In this document: positions 1 through 8,851 of the stretch, piece by piece
Layout: each line of letters begins with the position of its first letter
Numbering within the stretch: the stretch's first letter is position 1
Assembly: GCF_900163755.1 (NCBI RefSeq)
Contig: NZ_FUKI01000093.1
Location: forward strand, 1 to 43,489
From: Crenothrix polyspora
GTDB taxonomy: Bacteria; Pseudomonadota; Gammaproteobacteria; Methylococcales; Methylomonadaceae
Direction of reading: 5' to 3'
DNA length: 43,489 nucleotides
Notes under the pieces: generated by a model
Told to the model about the DNA's origin: nothing
The model's input: only the letters and a program-made list of their open reading frames with translations
The model's database searches: none
Made by a program: the position numbers and the translations under genes

Positions 1-45
1 AGGTTAAGCCATTCGTGGTGAGCGTGTCGGATACCAACTTAAAAC

Positions 46-168
46 GGGACAAAATGTAGGTTGGGTTGAACGCTTTTCTCAACCCAACATTCCCAAGGCC
101 TTGTAAAATGTTGGGTTGCCAAACAGCAGGCAGCCCAACCTACTTGAATGTTATTGTTTTTTTGTCCC
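46..168. repeat. MITE-like palindromic repeat, family 1 copy A
   Basis: The ends are complementary: GGGACAAAA at 46-54 against TTTTGTCCC at 160-168. Inside these is a second inverted pair, GTAGGTTGGG near the left end and CCCAACCTAC near the right end, with further CAACCCAA-type palindromes in the middle. A related but more degraded copy lies at 28557-28677. Bases 11-30, just upstream, look like a decayed half of the REP core seen elsewhere in the window. No protein is credible here; the open frame across this stretch is a by-product of the palindrome. Confidence 0.75.
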
Positions 169-172
169 ACGT

Positions 173-276
173 TAGGAACGTGCATGAAATAACTTGAACA
201 ACTTAAACGCCACCACCGTTCGTGCTGAGCCTGTCGAAGCATGAACTTGCTCAAGTTATTTCGTGCGCGTTCCTTA
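173..276 (-). repeat. MITE-like palindromic repeat, family 2 copy A
   Basis: The element has TAGGAACGTGCATGAAAT at its left end and the near-complement ATTTCGTGCGCGTTCCTTA at its right. The centre holds a REP-type core (CCACCGTTCGTGCTGAGC, then TGTCGAAGCATGAAC). The same element, inverted, is at 1518-1622 and at the right edge of the window (43388-43489). The three copies differ at only a few positions, so spread or homogenisation looks recent. From 277 to the gene end at 397 I see nothing else. Confidence 0.85.
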
Positions 277-396
277 CCTTAACTTTTGTTGCTTGTATTT
301 ATCAATGCGAACGACAAAATAAAATTTCAACTTTAAAACCAAGCGCAATTCAGATTTAAAATCTCCAAATTACGCTTGAACCGTATTACAAATGCT

Positions 397-1275
397 TTAT
401 TTTACTTTAATGCAATGTAAAAACGCTTGGTTTCTCGGGCGAATTTCTGTATTAGGTTTTGGTGTAAATTCGCTATACGTTCCGGTAGCGGAGGATATTA
501 AAAAAGGATAACTTCCGCCCATGCCTGTATGACGATTATCGCCCCATGTATTCAGTTGTGGACTGCCCACGGCATTCGCTTGTTGTTGAGCTTGCCAAGT
601 GTTGTTTTGTCTACCAGGATCAACGCCTCTACCATGATCCCAACCTCTAATAAATTCGCCACGTAAATCAGGCAATTTTACAAATATATCGGCACCTACT
701 TGTTGAATTGGAAGTACTCCATCTGTTGCAAGAAATAGATTTAAACCATCCCAGTTTAATGCACCACTGACTAAGAATGGAAATAGCTGACCATTGGTTT
801 CGCTCCAATTGGTAGGGCAGGAGTTTTTGGCAAATGCCATAATACCTCCCACTTGAAGATCACTGGTAGGATTGCTTGGCCCCATAATTTTGGCTGTTTG
901 TTCTTTAGCAGCAATCAACTCAGCAGGTTTTAACAAACCCGCTTCGGCTTTATCAATTAAAGGCATTGCCACTAATTGTAATTGCGCTTGTTGTTTTGCA
1001 TTAATTTTAGTTGGGTTGGATATAATAACAATGGGTGGTGTTGTATCTATCGGATCTGTTTTTATCGGATCTAAACCACCTGAGCCTGTTTCTATAGGAT
1101 CTGTTTCTATCGGACCTCCTGAACACGGACCTGTTTTTTGGAGTTCTCCATCGACTGAAAGTGGTGGTTGGCATTTTATGTCTGGTAATGCTATGGCATG
1201 ACTTAATCCACTATTAACTAAACAAACTGCTGTTAACGCGCTGTAAGCTAATAATTTTATTTTTTTGTTTTTCAT
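397..1275 (-). CDS. Secreted protein with phage tail-collar-like domain
   Basis: A 292-residue protein. It opens with a clear signal peptide (lysine-rich start, hydrophobic stretch to about residue 28), then a low-complexity linker of repeated PIETDP / PIKTDP / PIDTTPP units (about residues 53-80). The C-terminal half (about 140-292) resembles the phage tail collar family: it has PDLRGEFIRGWDHGRG, a QQQANAVGSPQLNTW-type stretch and the closing RPRNQAFLHCIKVK, which matches the RPRNxAFLYCIKA ending of many tail-fibre proteins. That similarity is from memory of the family. No other phage gene lies nearby, so this is probably a stand-alone exported adhesin-like or structural protein rather than part of a prophage. 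It sits between family 2 repeats. The ribosome binding site is weak. Confidence 0.75.
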   Translation of the reverse strand: MKNKKIKLLAYSALTAVCLVNSGLSHAIALPDIKCQPPLSVDGELQKTGPCSGGPIETDPIETGSGGLDPIKTDPIDTTPPIVIISNPTKINAKQQAQLQLVAMPLIDKAEAGLLKPAELIAAKEQTAKIMGPSNPTSDLQVGGIMAFAKNSCPTNWSETNGQLFPFLVSGALNWDGLNLFLATDGVLPIQQVGADIFVKLPDLRGEFIRGWDHGRGVDPGRQNNTWQAQQQANAVGSPQLNTWGDNRHTGMGGSYPFLISSATGTYSEFTPKPNTEIRPRNQAFLHCIKVK

Positions 1276-1517
1276 TTTTAATCCATTAAATCGTCAATCT
1301 AAATTTAGGTAAATTATCCTTAAAAAATTGGCTCTTTGTGAAGCATGCGCTATGAAAAACCCTGTTTCAGGATACGAAGATACATATCGTAATAAATTCA
1401 AGCTACTAAACAACATCAAGTCTTGAATCCGAATTGTTATATGCAATTTGAAGATTAGTTCATATACCATGCATTACAACTGTGAATATTCCACACACTT
1501 TACGGCACAAAAACTGC

Positions 1518-1622
1518 TTAGGAACGCGCACGAAATAACTTGAGCAAGTTCATGCTTCGACAGGCTCAGCACGAACGGTGGTGGCGTTTAAGTTATTCAA
1601 GTTATTTCATGCACGTTCCTTA
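1518..1622 (+). repeat. MITE-like palindromic repeat, family 2 copy B
   Basis: This is an almost exact reverse complement of the element at 173-276, with the same orientation as the copy at 43388-43489. It has TTAGGAACGCGCACGAAATA on the left and the complementary CATGCACGTTCCTTA on the right, enclosing the TTCGACAGGCTCAGCACGAA core. It ends 22 bases before a family 4 element. Together they fill most of the gene-free stretch 1276-1841; I see no gene or recognisable regulatory site in 1276-1517. Confidence 0.85.
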
Positions 1623-1644
1623 GAATAAATCAAAGCTATTATTT

Positions 1645-1753
1645 ACTAGTCTTAGTCAACTTTATTTTTCGGGTATTGCAAAGACCTACGAGGTTTTCAA
1701 AACCTCGTAGGTCTTTATAGCATCCGACAGAATAATATTGACTGAGTACTAAT
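1645..1753. repeat. MITE-like repeat, family 4 copy A, with perfect palindrome core
   Basis: The left end reads ACTAGTCTTAGTCAACTTTA and the right end is its imperfect complement (TTGACTGAGTACTAAT region). The core is a perfect inverted repeat: AAGACCTACGAGGTTTT (1681-1697), one C, then AAAACCTCGTAGGTCTT (1699-1715), 17-base arms with a 1-base centre. The same terminal sequences border two elements at 36082-36183 and 36178-36332, but with different cores. Confidence 0.75.
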
Positions 1754-1778
1754 TTGTTGAAATCGTAGGCGGGCTTTT

Positions 1779-1822
1779 AAAAAAGCCGCCATAGCCTTTA
1801 TCGTGCTATGAACGGCTTTTTA
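1779..1822 (-). terminator. Rho-independent terminator after the 1842-2987 gene
   Basis: Read on the minus strand, this is AAAAGCCGTTCATAGC, a loop of about nine bases, GCTATGGCGGCTTTT and then a run of T. One mismatch interrupts a stem of about 15 pairs. It begins about 20 bases past the stop of the minus-strand gene. A second short hairpin (GGGCTTTT / AAAAGCC, about 1771-1788) overlaps its tail. Confidence 0.8.
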
Positions 1823-1841
1823 TGGGGTGGTGTAGGTTTTC

Positions 1842-2987
1842 TTATTTACTTAATAAAACAGGCTCTAACACTATGGCTGGCAAAGCGATTCTAGGTTTCG
1901 CTGTTTTTCCGAACAGGTATCGGTATGAAAATACTTTGCTCTGACCTGGATTTAGCGCTCCAACCTTGAAGGCAATATTAATTGTGGCATCTGAATAAAT
2001 AACGCCAGGGCTGGGAACTTGTGCGACCCCGCAGATGGCATTCAAAATATTATTTGGTACCGTTGTCCAGGTGTCGCTGATGCAGGTTTTATGAGTAACC
2101 GGATCAACTGAATACAGTGCAGTAAAAAGTTTTGTATTTTTGCCACCCGCCCAGGCTATGTGGTCTGGATCTACCACAACATTGGGGATGCCAAAGCCGT
2201 AATTAAATGTATGGCCTATATGATTAGCCGTACGAAACTCACCGTATCCATCGTAATCTTGATCAGGATCGAGCCCACGGGCAAACTGTATATTTTTAAC
2301 GGTATTTTTCCCCGTATTTTCTATCTCAGTACGCATAACAATTTCGCTGGCGTTGGGATCAAGAGAGTATTTTTGTGTAATCTTTAATTTATTTGATCCT
2401 TGTGTGATGGTAGATGTTGCCAGTACAGCACCTTCTTGGCCAGCGCTCCTATAGAGTGGTGTAATAGTTGTTGGGATATTATCCGCACCTGAAATTAACG
2501 GGCCATTGCTGTTGTTATTGGTATAAACGGGGCTTCCATTGTTAAAACTGACCGAAAAATATTCAAAAGGCGAGCCGGGTCTTAAATAATCAGGTGTGTT
2601 AAGTGTGCCCGTTCCGGCGGGATTATGGGTTATACCCAACAAGCCACTGCCATTGCCCAGCGTGCCGTCTTGACTTACACAGGTAGCAACAAAATTGTTT
2701 TCTAAAAAATAGCCGTTTGTTTTGTAGCACTCTTTTCGTGGCGATATAAGAAGTTCGCGGGTGAGAACAATAGCTGGTGTTGCCGTTTCATTATGAATGG
2801 TACTTGGGTAAGCAGATTCCAATTTGCTAAAATCAACGTTCCGTCCCGCAAGATTGGCATATATACTAGGGTGGAAGTCTTTTAGATAAGAATCCAACGT
2901 TACAACTTCCGGCTGCACGACCGCTGCTTCTGAAGTCAATGAAAGCACTGCGCTGACGGCTAAAAATAATTTTTCTAACGTGTTCAT
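1842..2987 (-). CDS. Secreted protein of unknown function (381 aa)
   Basis: I do not recognise this family. The protein starts with a plausible signal peptide (first about 22 residues, ending near SEAA). The rest is rich in Asn, Thr, Gly and Pro, with alternating short hydrophobic stretches that suggest beta-sandwich folding. The segment around residues 205-245 (NKLKITQKYSLDPNASEIVM, then RTEIENTG, then ARGLDPDQDYDGYGEF) looks like a beta-rich domain with an acidic, possibly calcium-binding loop (DPDQDYDGYG). Four or more cysteines are scattered, so disulphides are possible. No membrane segment follows the signal and there is no PEP-CTERM tail. It has its own terminator downstream and is transcribed away from the mla operon. 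An extracellular or periplasmic location is inferred. Confidence 0.7.
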   Translation of the reverse strand: MNTLEKLFLAVSAVLSLTSEAAVVQPEVVTLDSYLKDFHPSIYANLAGRNVDFSKLESAYPSTIHNETATPAIVLTRELLISPRKECYKTNGYFLENNFVATCVSQDGTLGNGSGLLGITHNPAGTGTLNTPDYLRPGSPFEYFSVSFNNGSPVYTNNNSNGPLISGADNIPTTITPLYRSAGQEGAVLATSTITQGSNKLKITQKYSLDPNASEIVMRTEIENTGKNTVKNIQFARGLDPDQDYDGYGEFRTANHIGHTFNYGFGIPNVVVDPDHIAWAGGKNTKLFTALYSVDPVTHKTCISDTWTTVPNNILNAICGVAQVPSPGVIYSDATINIAFKVGALNPGQSKVFSYRYLFGKTAKPRIALPAIVLEPVLLSK

Positions 2988-3201
2988 GTGATAATCTCCA
3001 AAGAAAATGAGAACTAGGCAGCGTTGGCTTCCTAATTAAACTTGTTGCCAGGTGATTGAAAAAACCAAACGCATAACACCGAAGTCGTGGCTAGTATGAC
3101 GATCACTAAGCGCCCTGTCTGTGAAGTAATGCACACACTCAGGGGTGAATATTACCTTTTCTTATCATTTAAAATATGCCACTTCGCCTTGGCGATAGAC
3201 A

Positions 3202-3228
3202 TTGAATTTCATCCTCCAATGCTACAAT
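3202..3228 (+). promoter_or_regulatory. Possible sigma-70 promoter for the mla operon
   Basis: TTGAAT (3202-3207) and TACAAT (3223-3228) are spaced by 15 bases, and the -10 is preceded by TG at the extended -10 position. A competing candidate is TTGACT (3232-3237) with TAGACA (3254-3259), spacing 16. Both lie 40-100 bases before mlaF. The remainder of 2988-3297 shows nothing else I can support. Confidence 0.35.
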
Positions 3229-3297
3229 CAATTGACTTAGCACCAACGAGTCATAGACAATGGTATGTTAATTTGGAAATAACGATTTACTTCTCGC

Positions 3298-4125
3298 ATG
3301 GCCAATAGCGATTCCCATCTCAATACCTTGATTTCAGTTTCCAACCTATCGTTTTCGCGCGGCAACAAGAAAATATTTGACGATATTTCCTTAGATTTCG
3401 AGCGCGGCAAAATTACCGCCATCATGGGGCCTAGCGGCACGGGCAAAACTACCTTATTAAAAATAATCGGTGGCCAGCTATTGCCTGAGCGCGGCACGGT
3501 GCTGGTCGATGGCCAAAACGTTCACCAGTTACGCCGTGCCGACTTGTTCACCCTGCGCAAACGCATGGGCATGTTGTTCCAAAGTGGTGCGTTGCTGACC
3601 GATATGAACGTCTTCGACAACGTCGCCTTCCCCTTGCGCGAGCACACCAAGCTGACTGAATCCATGATTCGTACGCTGGTGCTGATGAAGCTGGAAGCGG
3701 TCGGCTTGCGCGGTGCATGCAACTTAATGGCTAACGAACTGTCCGGTGGCATGGCAAGAAGGGTCGCCTTAGCCAGAGCCATCGTGCTTGACCCGATGAT
3801 GATTATGTACGACGAACCGTTTACTGGCCAAGATCCCATCTCTATGGGCGTGCTCGTGCATCTGATCAAAGCCTTGAACAAAACCCTGGGGCTGACCAGC
3901 ATCATCGTGTCGCACGATGTCCACGAAACCGCCGCCATCGCCGATTACATTTATATTATTTCCGAAGGTAAAGTGGTAGGGCAGGGCACACCGGATGAAA
4001 TTAAACAGTCTGATTCTGAATGGGTGCAACAATTTATGACCGGTGCTGCCGATGGCCCCGTGCATTTTCATTATCCGGCAAAAGATTATCTGGACGATTT
4101 ATTGTCATCAGGGAAGCGTTATTAA
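3298..4125 (+). CDS. mlaF: MlaF, ATPase of the Mla phospholipid transporter
   Basis: ATP-binding subunit of the MlaFEDB complex, which moves phospholipids between the periplasmic carrier MlaC and the inner membrane to keep the outer leaflet of the outer membrane asymmetric. The 275 residues contain a full ABC ATPase: Walker A GPSGTGKT (44-51), Q-loop in GMLFQSGALLTDMNVFDNVA (91-110), signature LSGGMARR (148-155), Walker B IMYDEP (169-174) and switch histidine H206. The C-terminal TGAADGPVHFHYPAKDYLDD stretch is typical of MlaF and sets it apart from other ABC ATPases. It is first in an operon with mlaE 12 bases downstream. No strong ribosome binding site precedes the ATG, but the start fits the family length. 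Confidence 0.97.
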   Translation: MANSDSHLNTLISVSNLSFSRGNKKIFDDISLDFERGKITAIMGPSGTGKTTLLKIIGGQLLPERGTVLVDGQNVHQLRRADLFTLRKRMGMLFQSGALLTDMNVFDNVAFPLREHTKLTESMIRTLVLMKLEAVGLRGACNLMANELSGGMARRVALARAIVLDPMMIMYDEPFTGQDPISMGVLVHLIKALNKTLGLTSIIVSHDVHETAAIADYIYIISEGKVVGQGTPDEIKQSDSEWVQQFMTGAADGPVHFHYPAKDYLDDLLSSGKRY

Positions 4126-4137
4126 TGGATTGTTATT

Positions 4138-4920
4138 ATGACTGAGTTATTTGCCCAGTTGGGTAAGAGTACGCGCGGCAGTTTTAGCAAGCTGGGGCGG
4201 GCGACCTTTTTTCTGCTGCAATGCTTGTCGGGTATCGGTAGCGTATTGCTGCGTCCGCGTTTGTTGTTAAATCAGTTACACTCGGTCGGCGTATTGTCGT
4301 TTCTCATTATCAGCATCTCCGGCTTGTTTGTCGGTATGGTGCTGGGTTTGCAGGGCTTTTATATCCTGTCCGAGTTTGGTGCAGAAGAAACCTTGGGGGT
4401 TATGGTCGCCGCATCCTTAGTGAGAGAGCTAGGGCCAGTCGTGTCTGCTTTGTTGTTTGCAGGCCGTGCAGGTTCTGCTTTAACCGCCGAAATCGGCCTG
4501 ATGAAAGCCACCGAGCAGTTGTCTGGCATGGAAATGATGGCAGTTGACCCGATTAAACGTATCATTTCGCCGCGCTTTTTGGCCGGATTTATATCCATGC
4601 CGTTATTAGCGGCGCTGTTCAGTGCCATCGGCATAGTGGGCGGACAAATTATCGGCTCTGGCTTGCTGGGTGTTGATGAGGGTGCGTATTGGTCGCAAAT
4701 GCAAACCAAGCTGGATTTTACCGATGACATCATCAACGGCGTGATCAAAAGCGTGGTGTTTGGTTTTATCACCAGCTGGATCGCCTTGTTTGAAGGCTAT
4801 GATGCCGTCCCGACTTCTGAAGGCATCAGTCGCGCCACCACACGGACGGTTGTTAATTCCGCTTTTAGTATATTGGGTCTGGATTTTATCCTGACCGCCC
4901 TCATGTTTGGAGATGATTAA
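4138..4920 (+). CDS. mlaE: MlaE, permease of the Mla phospholipid transporter
   Basis: Membrane subunit of the Mla ABC transporter, 260 residues, the same length as the E. coli protein. It has an amphipathic N-terminal helix followed by about five hydrophobic segments. Family landmarks include GLFVGMVLGLQGFYILSEFG, LVRELGPVVSALLFAGRAGS and the EIGLMKATEQLSGMEMMAVD coupling region that contacts MlaF. It lies between mlaF and mlaD, and its stop (4918-4920) is followed one base later by the mlaD ATG, so translation is probably coupled. Confidence 0.97.
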   Translation: MTELFAQLGKSTRGSFSKLGRATFFLLQCLSGIGSVLLRPRLLLNQLHSVGVLSFLIISISGLFVGMVLGLQGFYILSEFGAEETLGVMVAASLVRELGPVVSALLFAGRAGSALTAEIGLMKATEQLSGMEMMAVDPIKRIISPRFLAGFISMPLLAALFSAIGIVGGQIIGSGLLGVDEGAYWSQMQTKLDFTDDIINGVIKSVVFGFITSWIALFEGYDAVPTSEGISRATTRTVVNSAFSILGLDFILTALMFGDD

Positions 4921-4921
4921 C

Positions 4922-5389
4922 ATGCAGCACAGCTCTACACAAGACACTTTTGTTGGCCTGTTTGTGGCCGCAGGCATAGCGGCCTTGTTCTTTTTGGCCT
5001 TGCAAGTGAGCAATTTAAGCTCGTTTACCGACCAGGACAGTTACACACTGGTCGCCCGCTTTGAAAATTCCGGCGCTTTAAAAGTAAAATCACCGGTTTC
5101 GGCGGCGGGTGTTAAAATAGGCCAGGTCAGTGATATTAGTCTTGATCCCAAGACTTACCAATCCGTCGTTAAAATGAGCATTTATTCACAATACAATCAT
5201 ATTCCTAGCGACACCACCGCCAGCGTGTTTACCGCTGGGCTGTTGGGCGAGCAATATGTCAGCCTTGAGCCAGGCGGCTCGGAAGACTTTTTAAAAGACA
5301 ACGAAGTGCTGGAAATCACCCAATCAGCGATTATTCTTGAAAAAGCTATCGGTCAGTTCTTGTTTAAATCCGCCGAAGAAAAGAAGTGA
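4922..5389 (+). CDS. mlaD: MlaD, MCE-domain subunit of the Mla transporter
   Basis: Periplasmic, inner-membrane-anchored MCE protein that forms the hexameric ring on MlaFEB through which lipid passes. It is 155 residues from the chosen ATG. One membrane helix lies near the N-terminus (about 9-32), followed by the MCE domain (about 38-120) with ENSGALKVKSPVSAAGVKIG and GLLGEQYVSLEPGG. An in-frame TTG at 4907 would add five residues inside mlaE. The ATG at 4922 is preferred because GGAG (4909-4912) sits nine bases ahead of it. In most gammaproteobacteria mlaC follows mlaD; here mlaB follows directly, overlapping the stop. Confidence 0.95.
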   Translation: MQHSSTQDTFVGLFVAAGIAALFFLALQVSNLSSFTDQDSYTLVARFENSGALKVKSPVSAAGVKIGQVSDISLDPKTYQSVVKMSIYSQYNHIPSDTTASVFTAGLLGEQYVSLEPGGSEDFLKDNEVLEITQSAIILEKAIGQFLFKSAEEKK

Positions 5390-5694
5390 CCGTGCTGACC
5401 ATTAGCCCGCAAGGTGCTGGCCAATTTAGCGTGGCAGGCCAGATGACGTTTGCCGCCATAAGCGCCCAGATAAGCACGGTGTGTGCGTTTTTAACATCGG
5501 CTAAGCAAATCACCATTGATCTTGCCCAAGTGACCGCCGCCGATAGCGCAGGTTTGGCCTTGTTAATCGAATGGAAAAAAATAGCCCGCAACCACAAATG
5601 CCAACTGGTGTTAAAAAACATCCCTGAACAATTACGCATGCTGGCAGGACTCAGCGGTTTTGACCTGTCTAGCCATTTTACCCTTCAGCCTTGA
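5386..5694 (+). CDS. mlaB: MlaB, STAS-domain subunit of the Mla transporter
   Basis: A 102-residue cytoplasmic STAS protein that binds MlaF and stabilises the transporter. The diagnostic loop is TAADSAGLALLIEWKKIA (about residues 45-62), which contains the DSAG motif of STAS domains. The start is a GTG overlapping the mlaD stop in a GTGA arrangement. It ends 45 bases before murA. The small bolA-like gene (ibaG) that commonly separates mlaB from murA is absent, and so is mlaC. Confidence 0.92.
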   Translation: MTVLTISPQGAGQFSVAGQMTFAAISAQISTVCAFLTSAKQITIDLAQVTAADSAGLALLIEWKKIARNHKCQLVLKNIPEQLRMLAGLSGFDLSSHFTLQP

Positions 5695-5703
5695 TTAGCT
5701 TAG

Positions 5704-7005
<1,302 letters not shown>

Positions 7006-7017
7006 GGAGTAAGCGCT

Positions 7018-7647
7018 ATGTTAACAATTGCAGTCTCCAAAGGCCGTATTTACGAGGAAGCTTTGCCGTTATTGGCCGAAGTTGGCATTGAGCCGATTGA
7101 TGACCCCAAAACCTGCCGCAAATTGATTTTGCGTACCACGCGCGATGACGTGCAGTTGGTCATTATCCGTGCGACTGATGTACCGACGTTTGTCGAATAC
7201 GGTGCAGCGGATTTAGGTATTGCCGGTAAGGATGTGTTATTGGAACACGGCGCAGAAAGCCTGTACGAGCCGCTGGATTTAAACATTGCCCGTTGCCGTT
7301 TAATGACCGCTGCGCACAAAAATGCACCGCCGCCATACGGGCGTATTCGGGTGGCTACCAAGTACGTAAAAATTGCCCAGAAGTATTTTGCCAGTCAAGG
7401 TATCCAGGCGGAAATTATCAAACTGTACGGGTCTATGGAGCTTGCGCCGTTGGTAGGTTTAGCGGATTGCATCGTGGATTTGGTGGATACTGGCAATACT
7501 TTGCGAGCGAACGATTTGGAACCGCGTGAGCATATTATGGACATCAGTTCGCGTTTGGTGGTAAATAAAGCGGCTATGAAGATGAAAAATCAGGCCATTG
7601 CCAGTTTGCTTGATCAGCTTGAAAAAAATATTGCCCAAAAAAATTAA
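7018..7647 (+). CDS. hisG: HisG, ATP phosphoribosyltransferase, short form
   Basis: Catalyses the first step of histidine synthesis, joining ATP and PRPP. At 209 residues this is the short form, which lacks the C-terminal regulatory domain and in known cases needs HisZ as regulatory partner; no hisZ is in the window. Landmarks are [14 protein letters not shown] at the N-terminus, [19 protein letters not shown] and the PRPP-binding region [26 protein letters not shown] lies well placed before the ATG. It is last in the mla-murA run. Its usual followers hisD and hisC are about 33-36 kb away on the other strand, and a palindromic repeat begins 71 bases after the stop. Confidence 0.97.
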   Translation: MLTIAVSKGRIYEEALPLLAEVGIEPIDDPKTCRKLILRTTRDDVQLVIIRATDVPTFVEYGAADLGIAGKDVLLEHGAESLYEPLDLNIARCRLMTAAHKNAPPPYGRIRVATKYVKIAQKYFASQGIQAEIIKLYGSMELAPLVGLADCIVDLVDTGNTLRANDLEPREHIMDISSRLVVNKAAMKMKNQAIASLLDQLEKNIAQKN

Positions 7648-7717
7648 GCTTTATCACCTTGGTCTGCGCATATATTTGCGCATATATTACAGTGCCCACT
7701 GCGTTGTATGCTGTATG

Positions 7718-7846
7718 TACAGCGTTTTCAACTTAGGACAGTTGCAGCCACCGTTCGTGCTGAGCTTGTCGAAGCATGAACGGCACACTTCGACAAGCTC
7801 AGTGCGAACGGTTACGCTGTAACTATTGAACTGTGAAAACGCTGTA
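7718..7846 (+). repeat. MITE-like palindromic repeat, family 3 copy A
   Basis: Ends are TACAGCGTTTTCAACTTAG and the complementary AAAACGCTGTA. The core is a long REP palindrome: CCGTTCGTGCTGAGCTTG...CACTTCGACAAGCTCAGTGCGAA. The reverse complement of the whole element is at 21534-21660 with few differences. It fills much of the gap 7648-7966, which also has a short direct repeat (TGCGCATATAT at 7665-7675 and 7678-7688). Confidence 0.85.
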
Positions 7847-7910
7847 AGTGTAGGTTAGTTATTTTTGCTGGTGAATGCTCGCGGTAGTATTGCCAGATGC
7901 CGATGTGATT

Positions 7911-7989
7911 ACACTTTGGTGTTGCCCCCACTAAAGTGTCAGCATAAATGATCTGTAAAAATCATACTATTGCTCACTCACTTTAGTGG
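7911..7989. repeat. Three-arm inverted repeat at the 3' end of ychJ
   Basis: ACACTTTGGTG (7911-7921), CCACTAAAGTGT (7928-7939) and CACTTTAGTGG (7979-7989) form a set in which the middle arm can pair with either outer arm: perfectly over 11 bases with the right arm, or over 11 bases with one mismatch in a tighter hairpin with the left. The right arm lies inside the last codons of ychJ. A transcript end, processing site or repeat remnant are all possible; no T-run confirms a terminator. Confidence 0.5.
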
Positions 7990-8359
7990 CACCATCAATA
8001 TATAACCAAGTACCCTGATTTTTTTTAAAGCGACTAATCTCATGCAATACAAAATGCTGACCGTCTTGTTGATAATAGGCTTTAAACTCAACTGTGCCTT
8101 GGCTGTGAGTCTCCCGTCCTTTGTGACAACGGATAATTTCTAGTCGTAACCAGACAGTTGTATCGTTAGAAAGATTCAGATTAGCCGGGCATTTAGTCGC
8201 ATCCCATGTTGCCAATAAATAATCCACATGCTTTACAACAAAAGCGCTGTAGCGTGACCGCATTAGCACTTCTGCGGTCTGTGCCAATTTAGATGTATTG
8301 TGATATGGCTCGCAGCAGTCAGAATAATGCAGCTTCAATCCACAATAACAATCCGCCAT
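7967..8359 (-). CDS. ychJ: YchJ-family protein with N-terminal SEC-C motif
   Basis: A 130-residue protein of the YchJ (UPF0225) family. The N-terminus CYCGLKLHYSDCCEPYH is a SEC-C-type zinc-binding motif, followed by the family hallmark LMRSRYSAFVVKHVDYLLAT. A core NTF2-like fold runs to ISRFKKNQGTWLYIDGAT. The E. coli homologue has a second SEC-C motif at the C-terminus; this one ends before it. Biochemical function is unknown in the family. It is last in a gcvR-bcp-ychJ run, starting 10 bases after bcp. Confidence 0.85.
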   Translation of the reverse strand: MADCYCGLKLHYSDCCEPYHNTSKLAQTAEVLMRSRYSAFVVKHVDYLLATWDATKCPANLNLSNDTTVWLRLEIIRCHKGRETHSQGTVEFKAYYQQDGQHFVLHEISRFKKNQGTWLYIDGATKVSEQ

Positions 8360-8369
8360 AGCTAATAAG

Positions 8370-8846
8370 TTAAGCAGAAACTGCGTTTAAAACCTGTAAA
8401 AGTTCATCGACATGGGCTTTAACTTTTACTTTGCGCCATTCATATACCAGTATTCCAGCGGGATCAATTAAAAATGTACTGCGCTCTATACCCAAAACTT
8501 GTTTGCCGTACATATTTTTTAGTTTGATGACATCAAACCATTGACACAAAGTTTCATCGGTATCGCTCAGCAAGTCAAATGGGAGCTGTTGTTTGCACTT
8601 AAAGCCTTCATGAACACGGACACTATCACGCGATACACCAATAATAGCCGCGTTTAACTGGGTAAATTTATCGATATTATCCCGAAACGCCTGACCTTCC
8701 AGTATGCAACCGGGTGTATTGTCTTTAGGATAAAAATACAAGACCAGATACTTACCCCGATAATCGGATAATTTAACCGTTTTATCGCCTGTCGATGGTA
8801 AAGCAATATCAGTAATAATCGTACCGATAACGGGATGAGGCATCAT
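8370..8846 (-). CDS. bcp: Bcp/PrxQ-type thioredoxin-dependent peroxiredoxin
   Basis: Reduces hydrogen peroxide and organic hydroperoxides in the cytoplasm. The 158 residues match the family. The peroxidatic cysteine is C47 in YPKDNTPGC, and the GIERSTFLIDPAG stretch is typical. The resolving cysteine found five residues later in many PrxQ proteins is Gln52 here, so resolution must use another cysteine (candidates lie in FKCKQQLPF and DETLCQWF) or an outside thiol. The start could be either of two adjacent ATG codons. It sits 5 bases after gcvR, as in E. coli, where gcvR and bcp are also neighbours. Confidence 0.94.
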   Translation of the reverse strand: MMPHPVIGTIITDIALPSTGDKTVKLSDYRGKYLVLYFYPKDNTPGCILEGQAFRDNIDKFTQLNAAIIGVSRDSVRVHEGFKCKQQLPFDLLSDTDETLCQWFDVIKLKNMYGKQVLGIERSTFLIDPAGILVYEWRKVKVKAHVDELLQVLNAVSA

Positions 8847-8851
8847 GTTAG

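Noticed and set aside
39-254. Open frame of 71 codons on the minus strand
   Set aside because: It runs through two palindromic repeats, and near-identical frames would arise at every copy; there is no ribosome binding site or family match.
46-276. Clustered short repeats considered as a CRISPR array
   Set aside because: The repeats are inverted rather than direct, lack regular spacers and no cas gene is present.
397-1275. Prophage or tailocin locus
   Set aside because: Only one tail-collar-like domain is present, fused to a signal peptide, with no other phage genes within the window.
1681-1715. Perfect hairpin considered as a terminator
   Set aside because: No T-run follows on either strand, and the same terminal repeats enclose it as a mobile-element core; the nearby hairpin at 1779-1822 is the better terminator.
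3087-3308. Open frame of 73 codons upstream of mlaF
   Set aside because: No family resemblance, overlaps the likely mla promoter and the mlaF start; probably chance.
7598-7822. Open frame overlapping the hisG end and a repeat
   Set aside because: Half of it is the REP palindrome and the rest is an alternate frame of hisG.
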